Source: an uncultured Pseudomonas sp.
GTDB taxonomy: Bacteria > Pseudomonadota > Gammaproteobacteria > Pseudomonadales > Pseudomonadaceae
Assembly: GCA_937863915.1 (NCBI GenBank)
Contig: CALMID010000045.1
Location: 1-12,800, forward strand
Reading direction: 5' to 3'
Length of the DNA: 12,800 nucleotides
The notes under the pieces are model-generated. The model made no database searches. It saw nothing but the letters and a program-made list of their open reading frames with translations, and was not told the DNA's origin. A program made the position numbers and the translations under genes. This document shows, piece by piece, positions 1 through 7,935 of this stretch; the first letter of the stretch is position 1; each line of letters starts with the position of its first letter.

Positions 1-1
1 G

Positions 2-70
2 CTGGTGGATAACCGCAAGCAGGCCGTGCGTTGTGCCGGTCAGGAAGTGCCGCAGGTGGTCAAGCCTTGA
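2..70 (+). CDS. C-terminal tail of an unidentified protein (partial)
   Basis: One reading frame is open from the left edge to a TGA at 68-70 and encodes only the last 22 residues, ending in GQEVPQVVKP with one cysteine. The gene starts outside the window, so its length and family cannot be judged. It converges on the small minus-strand gene beginning four bases further on. I see no hairpin terminator in the gap. A second plus-strand frame is also open here, but it runs straight across the antisense of the neighbouring gene and looks like a shadow. I do not recognise this tail; that it is real coding sequence is inferred only from the frame ending cleanly where the next gene ends. Confidence 0.4.
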   Translation: MVDNRKQAVRCAGQEVPQVVKP

Positions 71-74
71 TCGA

Positions 75-407
75 CTAGCCACCCTTCTCGCGCATGGCCT
101 GCCGGTGCTTGTGGGTCAGCGCGAGAAAGCGCGGGGTGGCGCCGATATCCTCATATTGCGGGTCGCCCTGTTCGTCGATGGCGATCACCCGGCTGCCCTT
201 GACGTAGGGGAAGCTTGCCGCCAGTTCTTCCAGTGCCGCTCCCACCAGTTCGCCCAGCAGCTCCTCGGCGCTGCGCAGCGGATACATCTCCGCCAGTGCC
301 GCCAGGCGCGCACTGGCTTCCGGGTCCAGGCGCAACTGATAGCGAGTGGGTGACAGCTGTTCGGTGGCGTGACTCTGCCAGTGCCGGGCAAGTTCGCGAA
401 TCTTCAT
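75..407 (-). CDS. Small conserved Pseudomonas protein, often annotated as pilin assembly protein
   Basis: This encodes 110 residues starting MKIRELARHW. The ATG at 405-407 is preceded on the minus strand by a GAGG Shine-Dalgarno about six bases away, which supports the start. The protein is soluble, with no signal peptide and no membrane segment. Residues about 20-65 (YQLRLDPEASARLAALAEMY onward) look mainly helical, and a charged stretch with a VKGSRVIAIDE segment and PQYEDIG follows. From memory, similar proteins beside ppc in Pseudomonas genomes carry the label pilin assembly protein or hypothetical. I see nothing here that proves a pilus role. The early part, RLDPEASARLAALAEMY, loosely recalls ribbon-helix-helix-type small proteins, but that is only an impression. 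It is divergent from ppc, with a 138-bp gap holding both leaders and no promoter I can place well. Confidence 0.7.
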   Translation of the reverse strand: MKIRELARHWQSHATEQLSPTRYQLRLDPEASARLAALAEMYPLRSAEELLGELVGAALEELAASFPYVKGSRVIAIDEQGDPQYEDIGATPRFLALTHKHRQAMREKGG

Positions 408-545
408 ATATACCTCGATACAGGCCTTTCTCAGCGCAGGCTGCTTGTTTGCGCGGGGCTGTATTACCAGCCTAGTTCGCCCTGTGGCGGCAGGCGGGCG
501 GACTGACCAGCGTGCTGGCTGTCGTTGTCAGCGAGGTGATGACTT

Positions 546-3182
546 ATGGCGGAAATCGATCCACGCTTGCGCGAGGATGTGCACCTGTTGGGCGAGTTGC
601 TCGGTGAGGCCATTGCAAGCCAGTTCGGCGCCGAGTTCGTGGCCGAAATAGAGCGTATCCGCAAGGGCGCCAAGGCCGCCCGGCGCGGCTCGAGCGAGGG
701 CAGCGAACAGCTGCACAGCAGCCTGGCGGCGCTGGATGAAGATGAACTGCTGCCGGTGGCCCGGGCCTTCGGTCAGTTCCTCAACCTGGCCAATATCGCC
801 GAGCAGCACCACAGCATTCGCCGCCGTCGCGCACAGGACCCGCTGCCATTTCCGACTCGCGCACTGGGCGAGCTGCTGCAGCGCCTGCTGACGGGCGGGC
901 ACAGTGGCGAGGCGCTGGCGCGGCAGATCGCCCGGCTGGATATCGAACTGGTGCTCACCGCCCACCCCACCGAAGTGGCGCGGCGAACCCTGATCCAGAA
1001 ATACGATGGTATTGCCGCCGCCCTGGCGGACAAGGACCACGCCGATCTGCTGCCCGAGGAGCGTGAGCAGCTCCTGCAGCGCCTGCGCCGGCTGATTGCC
1101 GAGGCCTGGCACACCGACGAGATTCGCCGCAGCCGCCCGACACCGGTGGACGAGGCCAAGTGGGGCTTTGCGGTGATCGAGCATTCGTTGTGGCAGGCGC
1201 TGCCGGCCTTTCTCCGCCATGTCGACGGGCAGCTGCAGGCGGCCACCGGCTTGCGCCTGCCGCTGTCTGCCGCACCGGTGCGTTTTGCCAGCTGGATGGG
1301 CGGTGACCGTGACGGCAACCCCAATGTCACGGCGGTGGTGACCCGCGAGGTGCTGCTGCTGGCGCGCTGGATGGCGGCTGACCTGTACCTGCGCGACATC
1401 GAGCAACTGGCGGCCGACCTGTCGATGCAGGCGGCGAGCAAGGAGCTGCTGGCGCGCAGCGAGGAGTCTGCCGAGCCTTATCGCTGCCTGCTCAAGCAGC
1501 TGCGCGAGCGTCTGCGTGCGACCCGGCGCTGGGCCGAACAGGCGCTGGAGCAGGAGGTGGCGCCGGGGCCGCTGGTACTGGGGGACAACCGCGAGCTGCT
1601 GGAGCCGCTGGAGCTTTGCTACCACTCGCTGCACGAGTGCGGCCTGGGCGTGATCGCCGAAGGCAACCTGCTCGATACCATTCGCCGCGCCGCCACCTTT
1701 GGCCTGTTCCTGCTGCGCCTGGATATTCGCCAGGATTCCAGTCGACATGCCGCCGCCCTTGGCGAAATCACCGACTATCTGGGGCTGGGGCATTACTCCG
1801 AGTGGGACGAGCCGACGCGGGTGGCCTTTCTCCAGCGCGAGCTGGACAGCCGCCGGCCGTTGTTGCCGCCGTCGCATCGCCCCTCGGCAGACACCGCCGA
1901 AGTGCTGGCCACCTGTCGGGTCGTGGCGCAGGCGCCGGCGGCCAGCATCGGCTCCTACGTCATCTCCATGGCCGGTGCCGCTTCCGATGTGCTGGCGGTG
2001 CAACTGCTGCTCAAAGAGGCCGGCGTACAGCGATCGCTGCGGGTGGTGCCGCTGTTCGAGACCCTGGCCGATCTGGACAATGCCGCGCCGACGCTGATGC
2101 AGCTTCTGGCCCTGCCGGGTTATCGCGCCCGTCTGCAGGGGCCGCAGGAAGTGATGATCGGCTATTCCGATTCGGCCAAGGATGCCGGCACCACGGCGGC
2201 GGCCTGGGCCCAGTACCGGGCGCAGGAGCGTCTGGTGGCCATCTGCGCCGCCGAGGGCATCGAGCTGCTGCTGTTTCATGGCCGTGGCGGCACCATCGGC
2301 CGTGGCGGTGCGCCGGCGCACGCGGCGATTCTGTCGCAGCCGCCGGGCTCGGTGGCCGGGCGTTTCCGCACCACCGAGCAGGGCGAGATGATTCGCTTCA
2401 AGTTCGGCCTGCCGGCACTGGCCGAGCAGAATCTCAACCTGTACCTGGCGGCCGTGCTCGAAGCGACGCTGCTGCCGCCTCCGGCGCCACAGCCGGCCTG
2501 GCGTGAAGCCATGGACCGCCTGGCGGCCGATGGCGTGACGGCTTACCGCGCAGTGGTGCGCGAGCATCCGCAGTTCGTCGAGTATTTCCGCCAGGCCACC
2601 CCGGAGCAGGAGCTGGGGCGTCTGCCGCTGGGCAGCCGGCCGGCCAAGCGCCGCGAGGGCGGGGTAGAGAGCCTGCGGGCAATTCCGTGGATCTTCGCCT
2701 GGACCCAGACGCGCCTGATGCTGCCGGCCTGGCTGGGCTGGGAAACGGCCCTGCAGCAGGCCCTGGCGCGTGGCGAGCAGGCCCTGTTGGGCGAGATGCG
2801 CGCGCACTGGCCGTTCTTCCGTACCCGCATCGATATGCTGGAGATGGTACTGGCCAAGGCCGATGCCGGTATTGCCAGCCTGTACGACCAGCGCCTGGTC
2901 AGTGATGAACTGCGACCGCTGGGGCAACATCTTCGCGACTTATTGTCGCAGTCGGTGGCCGTGGTGCTGGGGCTGACTGCTCAGTCGCAGCTGCTTTCGC
3001 ACAGTCCGGAGACCCGTGAATCGATCAGTGTGCGCGATGCCTATCTGGACCCGCTGCATCTGCTGCAAGTCGAGCTTCTGGCCCGTTCCAGAGGCTTCTC
3101 CGGCACAGTGCCGGCGTCGCTGGAGCAGGCGTTGCTGGTCTCGGTGGCGGGCATTGCGGCAGGCCTGCGCAATACCGGCTAG
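546..3182 (+). CDS. ppc: Phosphoenolpyruvate carboxylase
   Basis: This is a cytoplasmic enzyme that converts phosphoenolpyruvate and bicarbonate to oxaloacetate and phosphate, refilling the TCA cycle. The protein has 878 residues, the usual bacterial length (E. coli is 883). Visible signature motifs are VLTAHPTEV with the catalytic histidine at residue 140; [13 protein letters not shown] near 256-268; [12 protein letters not shown] with the conserved lysine at 545; and [12 protein letters not shown] at 577-588 with arginines 580 and 586, matching the E. coli active-site arginines. [20 protein letters not shown] follows, and the C-terminus is the typical RNTG. The ATG at 546 has a GAGGTG Shine-Dalgarno at 533-538. 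An uninterrupted minus-strand frame lies opposite nearly the whole gene; I treat it as a composition shadow. The gene appears intact. A weak terminator candidate follows at 3223-3251. Confidence 0.97.
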   Translation: MAEIDPRLREDVHLLGELLGEAIASQFGAEFVAEIERIRKGAKAARRGSSEGSEQLHSSLAALDEDELLPVARAFGQFLNLANIAEQHHSIRRRRAQDPLPFPTRALGELLQRLLTGGHSGEALARQIARLDIELVLTAHPTEVARRTLIQKYDGIAAALADKDHADLLPEEREQLLQRLRRLIAEAWHTDEIRRSRPTPVDEAKWGFAVIEHSLWQALPAFLRHVDGQLQAATGLRLPLSAAPVRFASWMGGDRDGNPNVTAVVTREVLLLARWMAADLYLRDIEQLAADLSMQAASKELLARSEESAEPYRCLLKQLRERLRATRRWAEQALEQEVAPGPLVLGDNRELLEPLELCYHSLHECGLGVIAEGNLLDTIRRAATFGLFLLRLDIRQDSSRHAAALGEITDYLGLGHYSEWDEPTRVAFLQRELDSRRPLLPPSHRPSADTAEVLATCRVVAQAPAASIGSYVISMAGAASDVLAVQLLLKEAGVQRSLRVVPLFETLADLDNAAPTLMQLLALPGYRARLQGPQEVMIGYSDSAKDAGTTAAAWAQYRAQERLVAICAAEGIELLLFHGRGGTIGRGGAPAHAAILSQPPGSVAGRFRTTEQGEMIRFKFGLPALAEQNLNLYLAAVLEATLLPPPAPQPAWREAMDRLAADGVTAYRAVVREHPQFVEYFRQATPEQELGRLPLGSRPAKRREGGVESLRAIPWIFAWTQTRLMLPAWLGWETALQQALARGEQALLGEMRAHWPFFRTRIDMLEMVLAKADAGIASLYDQRLVSDELRPLGQHLRDLLSQSVAVVLGLTAQSQLLSHSPETRESISVRDAYLDPLHLLQVELLARSRGFSGTVPASLEQALLVSVAGIAAGLRNTG

Positions 3183-3209
3183 GCTGGCACAGATGCGACT
3201 TTCGGCTGC

Positions 3210-3238
3210 TTGTCTGGCCACCGGGTGCTGTGTATGGT
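3210..3238 (+). promoter_or_regulatory. Candidate sigma70-type promoter for adk
   Basis: TTGTCT at 3210-3215 and TATGGT at 3233-3238 are separated by 17 bases, in the ppc-adk gap and about 110 bases before the adk start. Both hexamers keep the most conserved bases. No operator is visible. It overlaps a weak terminator-like hairpin, so one of the two readings may be chance. Confidence 0.35.
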
Positions 3239-3251
3239 GGTCACCCTTTTT
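3223..3251 (+). terminator. Weak terminator candidate after ppc
   Basis: GGGTG at 3223-3227 can pair with CACCC at 3242-3246 around a 14-base loop, and five T residues follow at 3247-3251. The stem is short and the loop long. An alternative pairing of GGCCACC (3216-3222) with GGTGGTC (3236-3242) competes. It is reported because it lies 40 bases after the ppc stop, where a terminator is expected. Confidence 0.25.
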
Positions 3252-3342
3252 CAGCAATGCGACATGCAGTGCTGAACCTGTTTCCGCAGATTGGCCCGCC
3301 GCGGCGAATCTCACCCCGATTTACACCAGCTTGAGGAGTTAG

Positions 3343-3993
<651 letters not shown>

Positions 3994-4010
3994 GTTCGCC
4001 TGTGTCTTCA

Positions 4011-4044
4011 GCCAACGGCCCGCTTGCGGGCCGTTGGCGTTTCC
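4011..4044 (+). terminator. Rho-independent terminator after adk
   Basis: A perfect 13-bp inverted repeat pairs GCCAACGGCCCGC (4011-4023) with GCGGGCCGTTGGC (4026-4038), only two bases apart, so the real loop is about four to six bases. It begins 17 bases after the adk stop. The following tract, GTTTCC, is poor in T, so termination may be less than complete. The stem is symmetrical and would form on either strand. Confidence 0.75.
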
Positions 4045-4133
4045 GTGTGGCGGATAATCCCGCCAAACAGCCGGCTTGCCGGGTTAAAATCGCCGCCTTT
4101 GCCTGCCTGGCCTCCTGATATGAGCACTCCGAC

Positions 4134-4817
4134 ATGACCACGCTGCTGGCCCTGGATACCGCCACCGAAGCCTGCTCCGTTGCCCTGCTGCATGACGGCC
4201 GCGTGTACAGCCATTACGAGGTGATTCCGCGCCTGCATGCCCAGCGCCTGCTGCCGATGATCCAGCAGTTGCTGGGTGAGGCCGGCGTCGCCCTCAGCGC
4301 GCTGGATGGCATCGCCTTCGGCCGCGGGCCGGGAGCCTTCACCGGCGTGCGCATTGCCATCGGTGTGGTTCAGGGCCTGGCGTTTGCTCTGGACCGTCCG
4401 GTACTGCCGATCTCCGACCTGGCCGTGCTGGCCCAGCGGGCGCGCCGCGAGCAGGGTGCCGAGCGTGTGGCGGTGGCCATTGATGCGCGGATGGATGAGG
4501 TGTACTGGGGCTGCTACGCCCTGACCGAGGGAGAGATGCGCCTGTGCGGCAGCGAGGCGGTACTGCCTCCCGAGCGCGCCGAGCTGCCGCCCCAGGCCTT
4601 GGCGGCAGACTGGTTTGCCGCAGGTACCGGCTGGGGCACCTTTGCCAGTCGTCTGCCGCAGGGGCTGGCCGGGCAGGCACCGGCACTGCTGCCGCATGCC
4701 GAGGATCTGCTGACCCTGGCGCTGCCGGCCTGGTTGCGTGGCGAGGCGGTGGCGGCCGAGCAGGCCCAGCCGATCTATCTGCGTGATAACGTAGCCACGC
4801 CCAAGGCGCCGCGTTGA
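4134..4817 (+). CDS. tsaB: tRNA threonylcarbamoyladenosine biosynthesis protein TsaB
   Basis: TsaB (YeaZ) pairs with TsaD, and with TsaE, to transfer threonylcarbamoyl to A37 of tRNAs that read ANN codons. It is the non-catalytic partner of TsaD and is essential in many bacteria. The protein has 227 residues against about 231 in E. coli. The N-terminal LLALDTATEACSVAL is at residues 4-18 and the hallmark GRGPGAFTGVRIAIGVVQG at 63-81, both in the ASKHA-type fold. The C-terminal half is more variable, as is normal for TsaB, and ends with a QPIYLRDNVA motif. The ATG at 4134 lacks a good Shine-Dalgarno. A five-codon frame (MSTPT) starts at 4120 and ends in an ATGA overlap with this start, which could couple translation. 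An AT-rich TTAAAAT at 4084-4090 may be a -10 element, but I find no matching -35. Confidence 0.95.
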   Translation: MTTLLALDTATEACSVALLHDGRVYSHYEVIPRLHAQRLLPMIQQLLGEAGVALSALDGIAFGRGPGAFTGVRIAIGVVQGLAFALDRPVLPISDLAVLAQRARREQGAERVAVAIDARMDEVYWGCYALTEGEMRLCGSEAVLPPERAELPPQALAADWFAAGTGWGTFASRLPQGLAGQAPALLPHAEDLLTLALPAWLRGEAVAAEQAQPIYLRDNVATPKAPR

Positions 4818-4848
4818 GAGCTTTGTGTGGCCGGCCGTCATCTGCCGA

Positions 4849-4877
4849 TTGTCAGGCGTGCGTGCCTTGACTAGATT
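4849..4877 (+). promoter_or_regulatory. Candidate sigma70 promoter for the orphan-DUF72 pair
   Basis: TTGTCA at 4849-4854 and TAGATT at 4872-4877 are separated by exactly 17 bases, 33 bases before the ATG at 4911. It is the best-formed promoter in the window by eye. It lies right after tsaB, which suggests the next two genes form their own transcription unit. Confidence 0.5.
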
Positions 4878-4910
4878 TTCCTGACCAGCCCGAGGTTGTT
4901 GTTCTCCATC

Positions 4911-5252
4911 ATGCGTATCGACTCGCCACTGCAAGGCTACAGCGCCGAACGCAGCCCCCGTCCCGGGGCGGCGAGCACGGCCCTGCGCGAAAGCCAGCGT
5001 GAGGTGGAGCTGCGCGGCGAGGTGCCGGCCAGCCCGTCTGCCAGCCAGGGTTTCGAGGCGCAACCACAGCCCCGTAAGGTGCAGGCCAGCAGTGCCGGCA
5101 GTGAGAACCTGCCCGCCCGCAGCCAGGCCTATGCCTACCAGCAGCCAACCGGCGGCCGGGTAGGCCAGGCTTTGGCCAGCTACACCAGCACCGCGAACCT
5201 GGTGCGCGCTACCGATGCGCCGGAAGTGCTCGGGCTCGATCTGTACGCCTGA
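4911..5252 (+). CDS. Orphan hypothetical protein, translationally coupled to a DUF72 gene
   Basis: The protein has 113 residues starting MRIDSPLQGY and ending EVLGLDLYA. I do not recognise a domain. It has no signal peptide or membrane segment. Residues about 8-85 are rich in Ser, Ala, Pro, Gln and Arg and look disordered. The last 30 residues (QALASYTSTANLVR onward) look more ordered and are the likely conserved part. I chose the ATG at 4911. A TTG at 4896 in the same frame sits directly against a GAGG at 4892-4895, too close to use, while that GAGG is 15 bases from the ATG, rather far. The start is therefore uncertain. The stop TGA (5250-5252) shares its last base with the ATG of the next gene, which points to coupled translation. 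Similar short proteins occur at this place in Pseudomonas, as far as I recall, with no known role. Confidence 0.65.
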   Translation: MRIDSPLQGYSAERSPRPGAASTALRESQREVELRGEVPASPSASQGFEAQPQPRKVQASSAGSENLPARSQAYAYQQPTGGRVGQALASYTSTANLVRATDAPEVLGLDLYA

Positions 5253-6109
5253 TGCTGCCTTATTTTCTCGGCTGCCCCTCGTGGAGCGAGGCCGCCTGGC
5301 GTGGCTCGCTGTATCCCGCGGACATGCCGGCAACGGCGAGCCTGGCGACCTACTGCCAGGTGTTCAATGCCGTCGAGGGCAACACCACCTTCTACGCTCG
5401 CCCGGCGCCGGCCACCCTGGCGCGCTGGGCCGAGCAGATGCCGGCGCACTTTCATTTCTGCGCCAAGCTGCCCCGCGAGATCAGTCACAGTGCCAGTCTG
5501 TTTGAGCAGGGCGCGGCTCTTGGTGAGTTCCTGCAGCTGCTCGCGCCACTGGGTTCGCGGGTGTCGCCGCTGTGGCTGCAACTGCCGGCCAGCTTCGGTC
5601 CTTCACGGTTGACCGAGCTGGCGTGGCTGCTGGAACAGCTGGCTGACCGAGCGGTGGCGGTCGAGGTGCGCCATGCGCAGTTCTTCGACCGTGGTGAGGC
5701 CGAGCGGGCGCTCAATCGGCTGCTGCTGGAGCGCGGCGTGGAGCGTATCTGTCTGGATTCGCGGGCACTGTTCAGCTGCACCGATGACAGCCCGGCCATC
5801 CGTCATGCCCAGGGCAAGAAGCCGCGCCTGCCATTGCGGCCGACGGCGTTCAGCGATTTTCCCCAGCTGCGCTTCATCGGCCATCCGCTGCTGGAGGCCA
5901 ATCTGCCGTTTCTGCAGCCCTGGCTGGACAAGGTCGCGCAGTGGATAGAGGCGGGCAAGCAGCCCCACGTGTTCCTGCATACCCCGGATAACCACCGCGC
6001 CCCGGAACTGGCCTGCCTGTTTCATCGGGAGCTGCAGCAGCGCTTGCCGGGCCTGGTGGATTTGCCCGAGCTGCCGGGTGCGCGGCAAGATCAGCTGGCG
6101 CTGCTTTAA
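5252..6109 (+). CDS. DUF72 family protein (YecE-like)
   Basis: The protein has 285 residues, normal for the DUF72 (YecE) family, which adopts a TIM-barrel-like fold and has no settled biochemical function. Family signatures are visible in order: GCPSWSEAAWRGSLYP at 7-22, VEGNTTFYA at 41-49, FCAKLPREISH at 69-79, EVRHAQFF at 138-145 and FLHTPDNHRAPELA at 241-254. The acidic and aromatic residues in these motifs line the barrel pocket in known structures, to my knowledge. It is cytoplasmic with no signal peptide. The ATG at 5252 overlaps the previous stop by one base (TGATG), so translation is probably coupled. The gene ends 18 bases from the stop of the convergent calcium-loop gene. Confidence 0.9.
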   Translation: MLPYFLGCPSWSEAAWRGSLYPADMPATASLATYCQVFNAVEGNTTFYARPAPATLARWAEQMPAHFHFCAKLPREISHSASLFEQGAALGEFLQLLAPLGSRVSPLWLQLPASFGPSRLTELAWLLEQLADRAVAVEVRHAQFFDRGEAERALNRLLLERGVERICLDSRALFSCTDDSPAIRHAQGKKPRLPLRPTAFSDFPQLRFIGHPLLEANLPFLQPWLDKVAQWIEAGKQPHVFLHTPDNHRAPELACLFHRELQQRLPGLVDLPELPGARQDQLALL

Positions 6110-6131
6110 CAGGCTGTTAAGTGCCTGCTAG
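6106..6131. repeat. Short copy of palindromic-element end motifs between convergent stops
   Basis: Between two convergent genes lie CAGGCTGTT (6110-6118) and CCTGCTAG (6124-6131), five bases apart. These are the same sequences as the two outer ends of the 146-bp element at 7790-7935. CAGGC at 6110-6114 can pair with GCCTG at 6123-6127. TTAACAG-G-CTGTTAA at 6106-6120 is also a near-palindrome. The CTA at 6128-6130 is the stop of the minus-strand gene. It may be a relic, or a minimal terminator-like repeat. The match is short, so chance remains possible. Confidence 0.35.
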
Positions 6132-6904
6132 CGCTGGGCCAGCAACAGGTCGGCAGCCAGCCCCTGGCGGCCGTCGCTGAAGTTGAAACTGCCCAGTTGG
6201 GCGATGCGGTCGTAGGCGCCCAGCGCCAGGTCGGTGTCGCGGCTGTTCAGACTGATACTGCTGACACCAGCCTGTTGCAGACTGATCTGCTGCTGTTGGC
6301 CGTCCTGGCTGAAACGCAGCAGGCTGAGGCGGCTGAACACCGCATCCAGTTGGTCGATCTGGCCATCGCGGTTGTCGTCATAGCGGGCCAGTTCGGCAAA
6401 GCCGTTGGCGGCGCCGTTCTGGTCACCGAACAGCTCGCGGCCGTCGTCGATGCGGCCGTTGCCATTGCGGTCGAGGGCGAGCAGGGCATCGTCGCCAGCC
6501 GGGGCGCTGATCCGATCGCGGCGTCCATCGGCATCCAGATCGAAGCTCACAGCGTCCAGAAGACCACGGGTGCGCAGGCCGTTGCTGGCCAGGTCGAGTA
6601 CCAGCGGATCGCTCTGCTTGGGCGGTTCGCTGCTGACATTCAGCTCCAGAGAGCGTTGCTCCAGGGTTTGTTCTGCCCGCACCACCGCCTCGGTGGCAGC
6701 GGCCGGCAGTTCTCCGTCCAGACTGACGCTGGCCGCCTCGGCGCTTTCGACGGCTACGGGCTCCACCGGCTCGGCATCCGGCATCAGGGTACGGCGCAAG
6801 ATCTGGTAGTCGATAGATTCGGCAACGGCCTGATCCAGGCTGCTCTGCAGGTCGCGCGCCGGACTTGCCTGGGCGCTGCGCGGGGCGTGAGTGACATCAA
6901 ACAT
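6128..6904 (-). CDS. Stand-alone protein with EF-hand/RTX-type calcium-binding loops
   Basis: The protein has 258 residues, starting MFDVTHAPRS. I chose the ATG at 6902-6904 because the minus strand has AGGA seven bases before it; an in-frame GTG at 6931 has no better support. The N-terminal 95 residues are polar, rich in Ala, Glu and Ser, without a signal peptide or membrane segment. From residue 99 comes DPLVLDLASNGL, then three D-x-D/N-x-D/N-G loops: DLDADGRRD near 122-130, DRNGNGRIDDGRELFG at 145-160 and DDNRDGQIDQLD at 176-187. The order PLVLDL, FDLDADG, LALDRNGNGRIDDGRELFG, NGFAEL is known from large RTX and hemolysin-type calcium-binding proteins, just ahead of their repeats. Here that block stands alone, with no glycine-rich RTX nonapeptides after it. 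The C-terminal 60 residues are beta-like. A calcium-binding role is a family inference; the target is unknown. It is divergent from rsmJ. Confidence 0.8.
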   Translation of the reverse strand: MFDVTHAPRSAQASPARDLQSSLDQAVAESIDYQILRRTLMPDAEPVEPVAVESAEAASVSLDGELPAAATEAVVRAEQTLEQRSLELNVSSEPPKQSDPLVLDLASNGLRTRGLLDAVSFDLDADGRRDRISAPAGDDALLALDRNGNGRIDDGRELFGDQNGAANGFAELARYDDNRDGQIDQLDAVFSRLSLLRFSQDGQQQQISLQQAGVSSISLNSRDTDLALGAYDRIAQLGSFNFSDGRQGLAADLLLAQR

Positions 6905-7003
6905 GGAGTGTCCTGCTGGTGGCTCTGGCACAATTGCGCCGCATTGGTCTGGTCATCGGCCGGGTATGGCTTTTTTTGAGTGTTTTTTGAGCAGATGGCA
7001 GAG

Positions 7004-7783
7004 ATGAGCGACGAACGGCAGGCGGCTTCGCTGCGCATGGATTCCCTGGCGCCCCAGCACGATCAGGCGGCCCGGCAATGGGCGCAGCGCCTGGGGCTGA
7101 GACTGCAGGGCGAGGCCGATTTCGCCTTGCAGCTGGGCGATGCCGGCCTGCAGCTACTGGAACTCGGCCCTGGGGCGCCGGGCCCGGTGCGGGTGGACTT
7201 TGTCGAGGGCGCGGTGGCGCACCGGCGCCAGTTTGGCGGTGGCAGTGGGCAGATGATCGCCAAGGCCGTGGGGGTGCAGTCCGGTGTGCGGCCTACGGTG
7301 CTGGATGCCACGGCCGGTCTCGGTCGCGATGCCTTCGTGCTGGCCAGTCTGGGCTGCGAGATGACTCTGATCGAGCGCCAACCGCTGATCGCCGCCCTGC
7401 TCGAAGACGGCCTGGCCCGCGCTCAGCGTGATGCCGAGGTGGCGCCGATTGCCGCGCGCATGCGCCTGTTGTGCGGCAATGCCATCGCGCTGATGCAGCA
7501 GTGGCAGGGCGAGGCGCCGCAGGTGATCTACCTTGACCCCATGTTTCCCCATCGCGACAAGAGCGCGCTGGTGAAGAAGGAGATGCGCCTGTTCCGGCCC
7601 TTTGTCGGTGATGATCTGGATGCCCCGGAGTTACTGTCGGCCGCCCTGCAACTGGCCAGCCACCGGGTGGTGGTCAAGCGCCCGCGCAAGGCGCCTGCCA
7701 TCGAGGGGATCAAGCCGGGCTATGTGCTGGAAGGCAAATCCAGCCGTTACGACATCTACCCGAAGAAAGCCCTCAAGGTCTGA
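7004..7783 (+). CDS. rsmJ: 16S rRNA (guanine-1516 N2) methyltransferase RsmJ
   Basis: RsmJ (YhiQ, DUF548) uses S-adenosylmethionine to methylate N2 of G1516 in 16S rRNA within the small ribosomal subunit. Numbered from the ATG at 7004 the protein has 259 residues (E. coli about 250). Motifs are [17 protein letters not shown] at 64-80, the SAM-binding [17 protein letters not shown] at 101-117, an acidic LIERQP at 122-127, and the catalytic-type [18 protein letters not shown] at 178-195. [10 protein letters not shown] and RYDIY follow at the end. Three starts are in frame: GTG 6980, ATG 6995 and ATG 7004. I prefer 7004 (MSDERQ) because the family begins close to there, but none has a strong Shine-Dalgarno; 6995 is the next choice. 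Just upstream is a T-rich near-duplication (TTTTTTGAG twice, 6970-6991). The stop is six bases before the palindromic element. Confidence 0.93.
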   Translation: MSDERQAASLRMDSLAPQHDQAARQWAQRLGLRLQGEADFALQLGDAGLQLLELGPGAPGPVRVDFVEGAVAHRRQFGGGSGQMIAKAVGVQSGVRPTVLDATAGLGRDAFVLASLGCEMTLIERQPLIAALLEDGLARAQRDAEVAPIAARMRLLCGNAIALMQQWQGEAPQVIYLDPMFPHRDKSALVKKEMRLFRPFVGDDLDAPELLSAALQLASHRVVVKRPRKAPAIEGIKPGYVLEGKSSRYDIYPKKALKV

Positions 7784-7789
7784 TCAGGG

Positions 7790-7935
7790 CTAGCAGGCTG
7801 TTGAAAACTACCTGCGTTGCCATCGCAGTGTTAAAAACAGGCTCAGAATGCTCATTTACCGCTCGTAAACTGCGCTTCTTCGCCTGTTTTTGCCTTGCGC
7901 TGGCTGCCTCGCCAACGTTTTCAACAGCCTGCTAG
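7790..7935. repeat. 146-bp palindromic MITE-like element between rsmJ and tetR
   Basis: The ends are perfect 19-bp inverted repeats: CTAGCAGGCTGTTGAAAAC at 7790-7808 and its complement at 7917-7935. Inside, AAAAACAGGC (7833-7842) pairs with GCCTGTTTTT (7882-7891), and the apex is TTTAC (7855-7859), five bases, GTAAA (7865-7869). All three paired blocks are centred near 7862, so the whole element is one imperfect palindrome able to fold as a long hairpin. It has no coding capacity. It fits a non-autonomous miniature inverted-repeat element, and it could also act as a two-way terminator between two convergent genes. I recall similar CAGGCTGTTGAAAA-ended sequences between genes in Pseudomonas genomes, but I cannot name the family. 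Outside the CTAG ends I see no clear target-site duplication. Confidence 0.8.

Noticed and set aside
408..545. Promoter for ppc or the divergent small gene
   Set aside because: TATTAC at 462-467 and a TTGTTT nearby exist, but no pair has acceptable spacing on either strand, so I do not call one.
528..2930. An 800-codon open frame antisense to ppc
   Set aside because: It mirrors ppc almost end to end, its product is rich in Gln, Arg and Ala with no domain, and ppc has all catalytic motifs. Long antisense frames are common opposite GC-rich genes.
4008..5333. A 441-codon minus-strand frame across tsaB and the orphan gene
   Set aside because: It passes through the adk terminator and lies opposite tsaB, whose motifs are clear. 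The product is low-complexity Gly/Gln/Arg without domains.
6905..6931. GTG start at 6931 for the calcium-loop protein
   Set aside because: The ATG at 6904 has AGGA seven bases upstream; the nine extra residues from the GTG add no recognisable feature.
6965..6991. T-runs before rsmJ as an intrinsic terminator
   Set aside because: The only stem before the T tract is three base pairs, too weak, and no gene ends just upstream on that strand.
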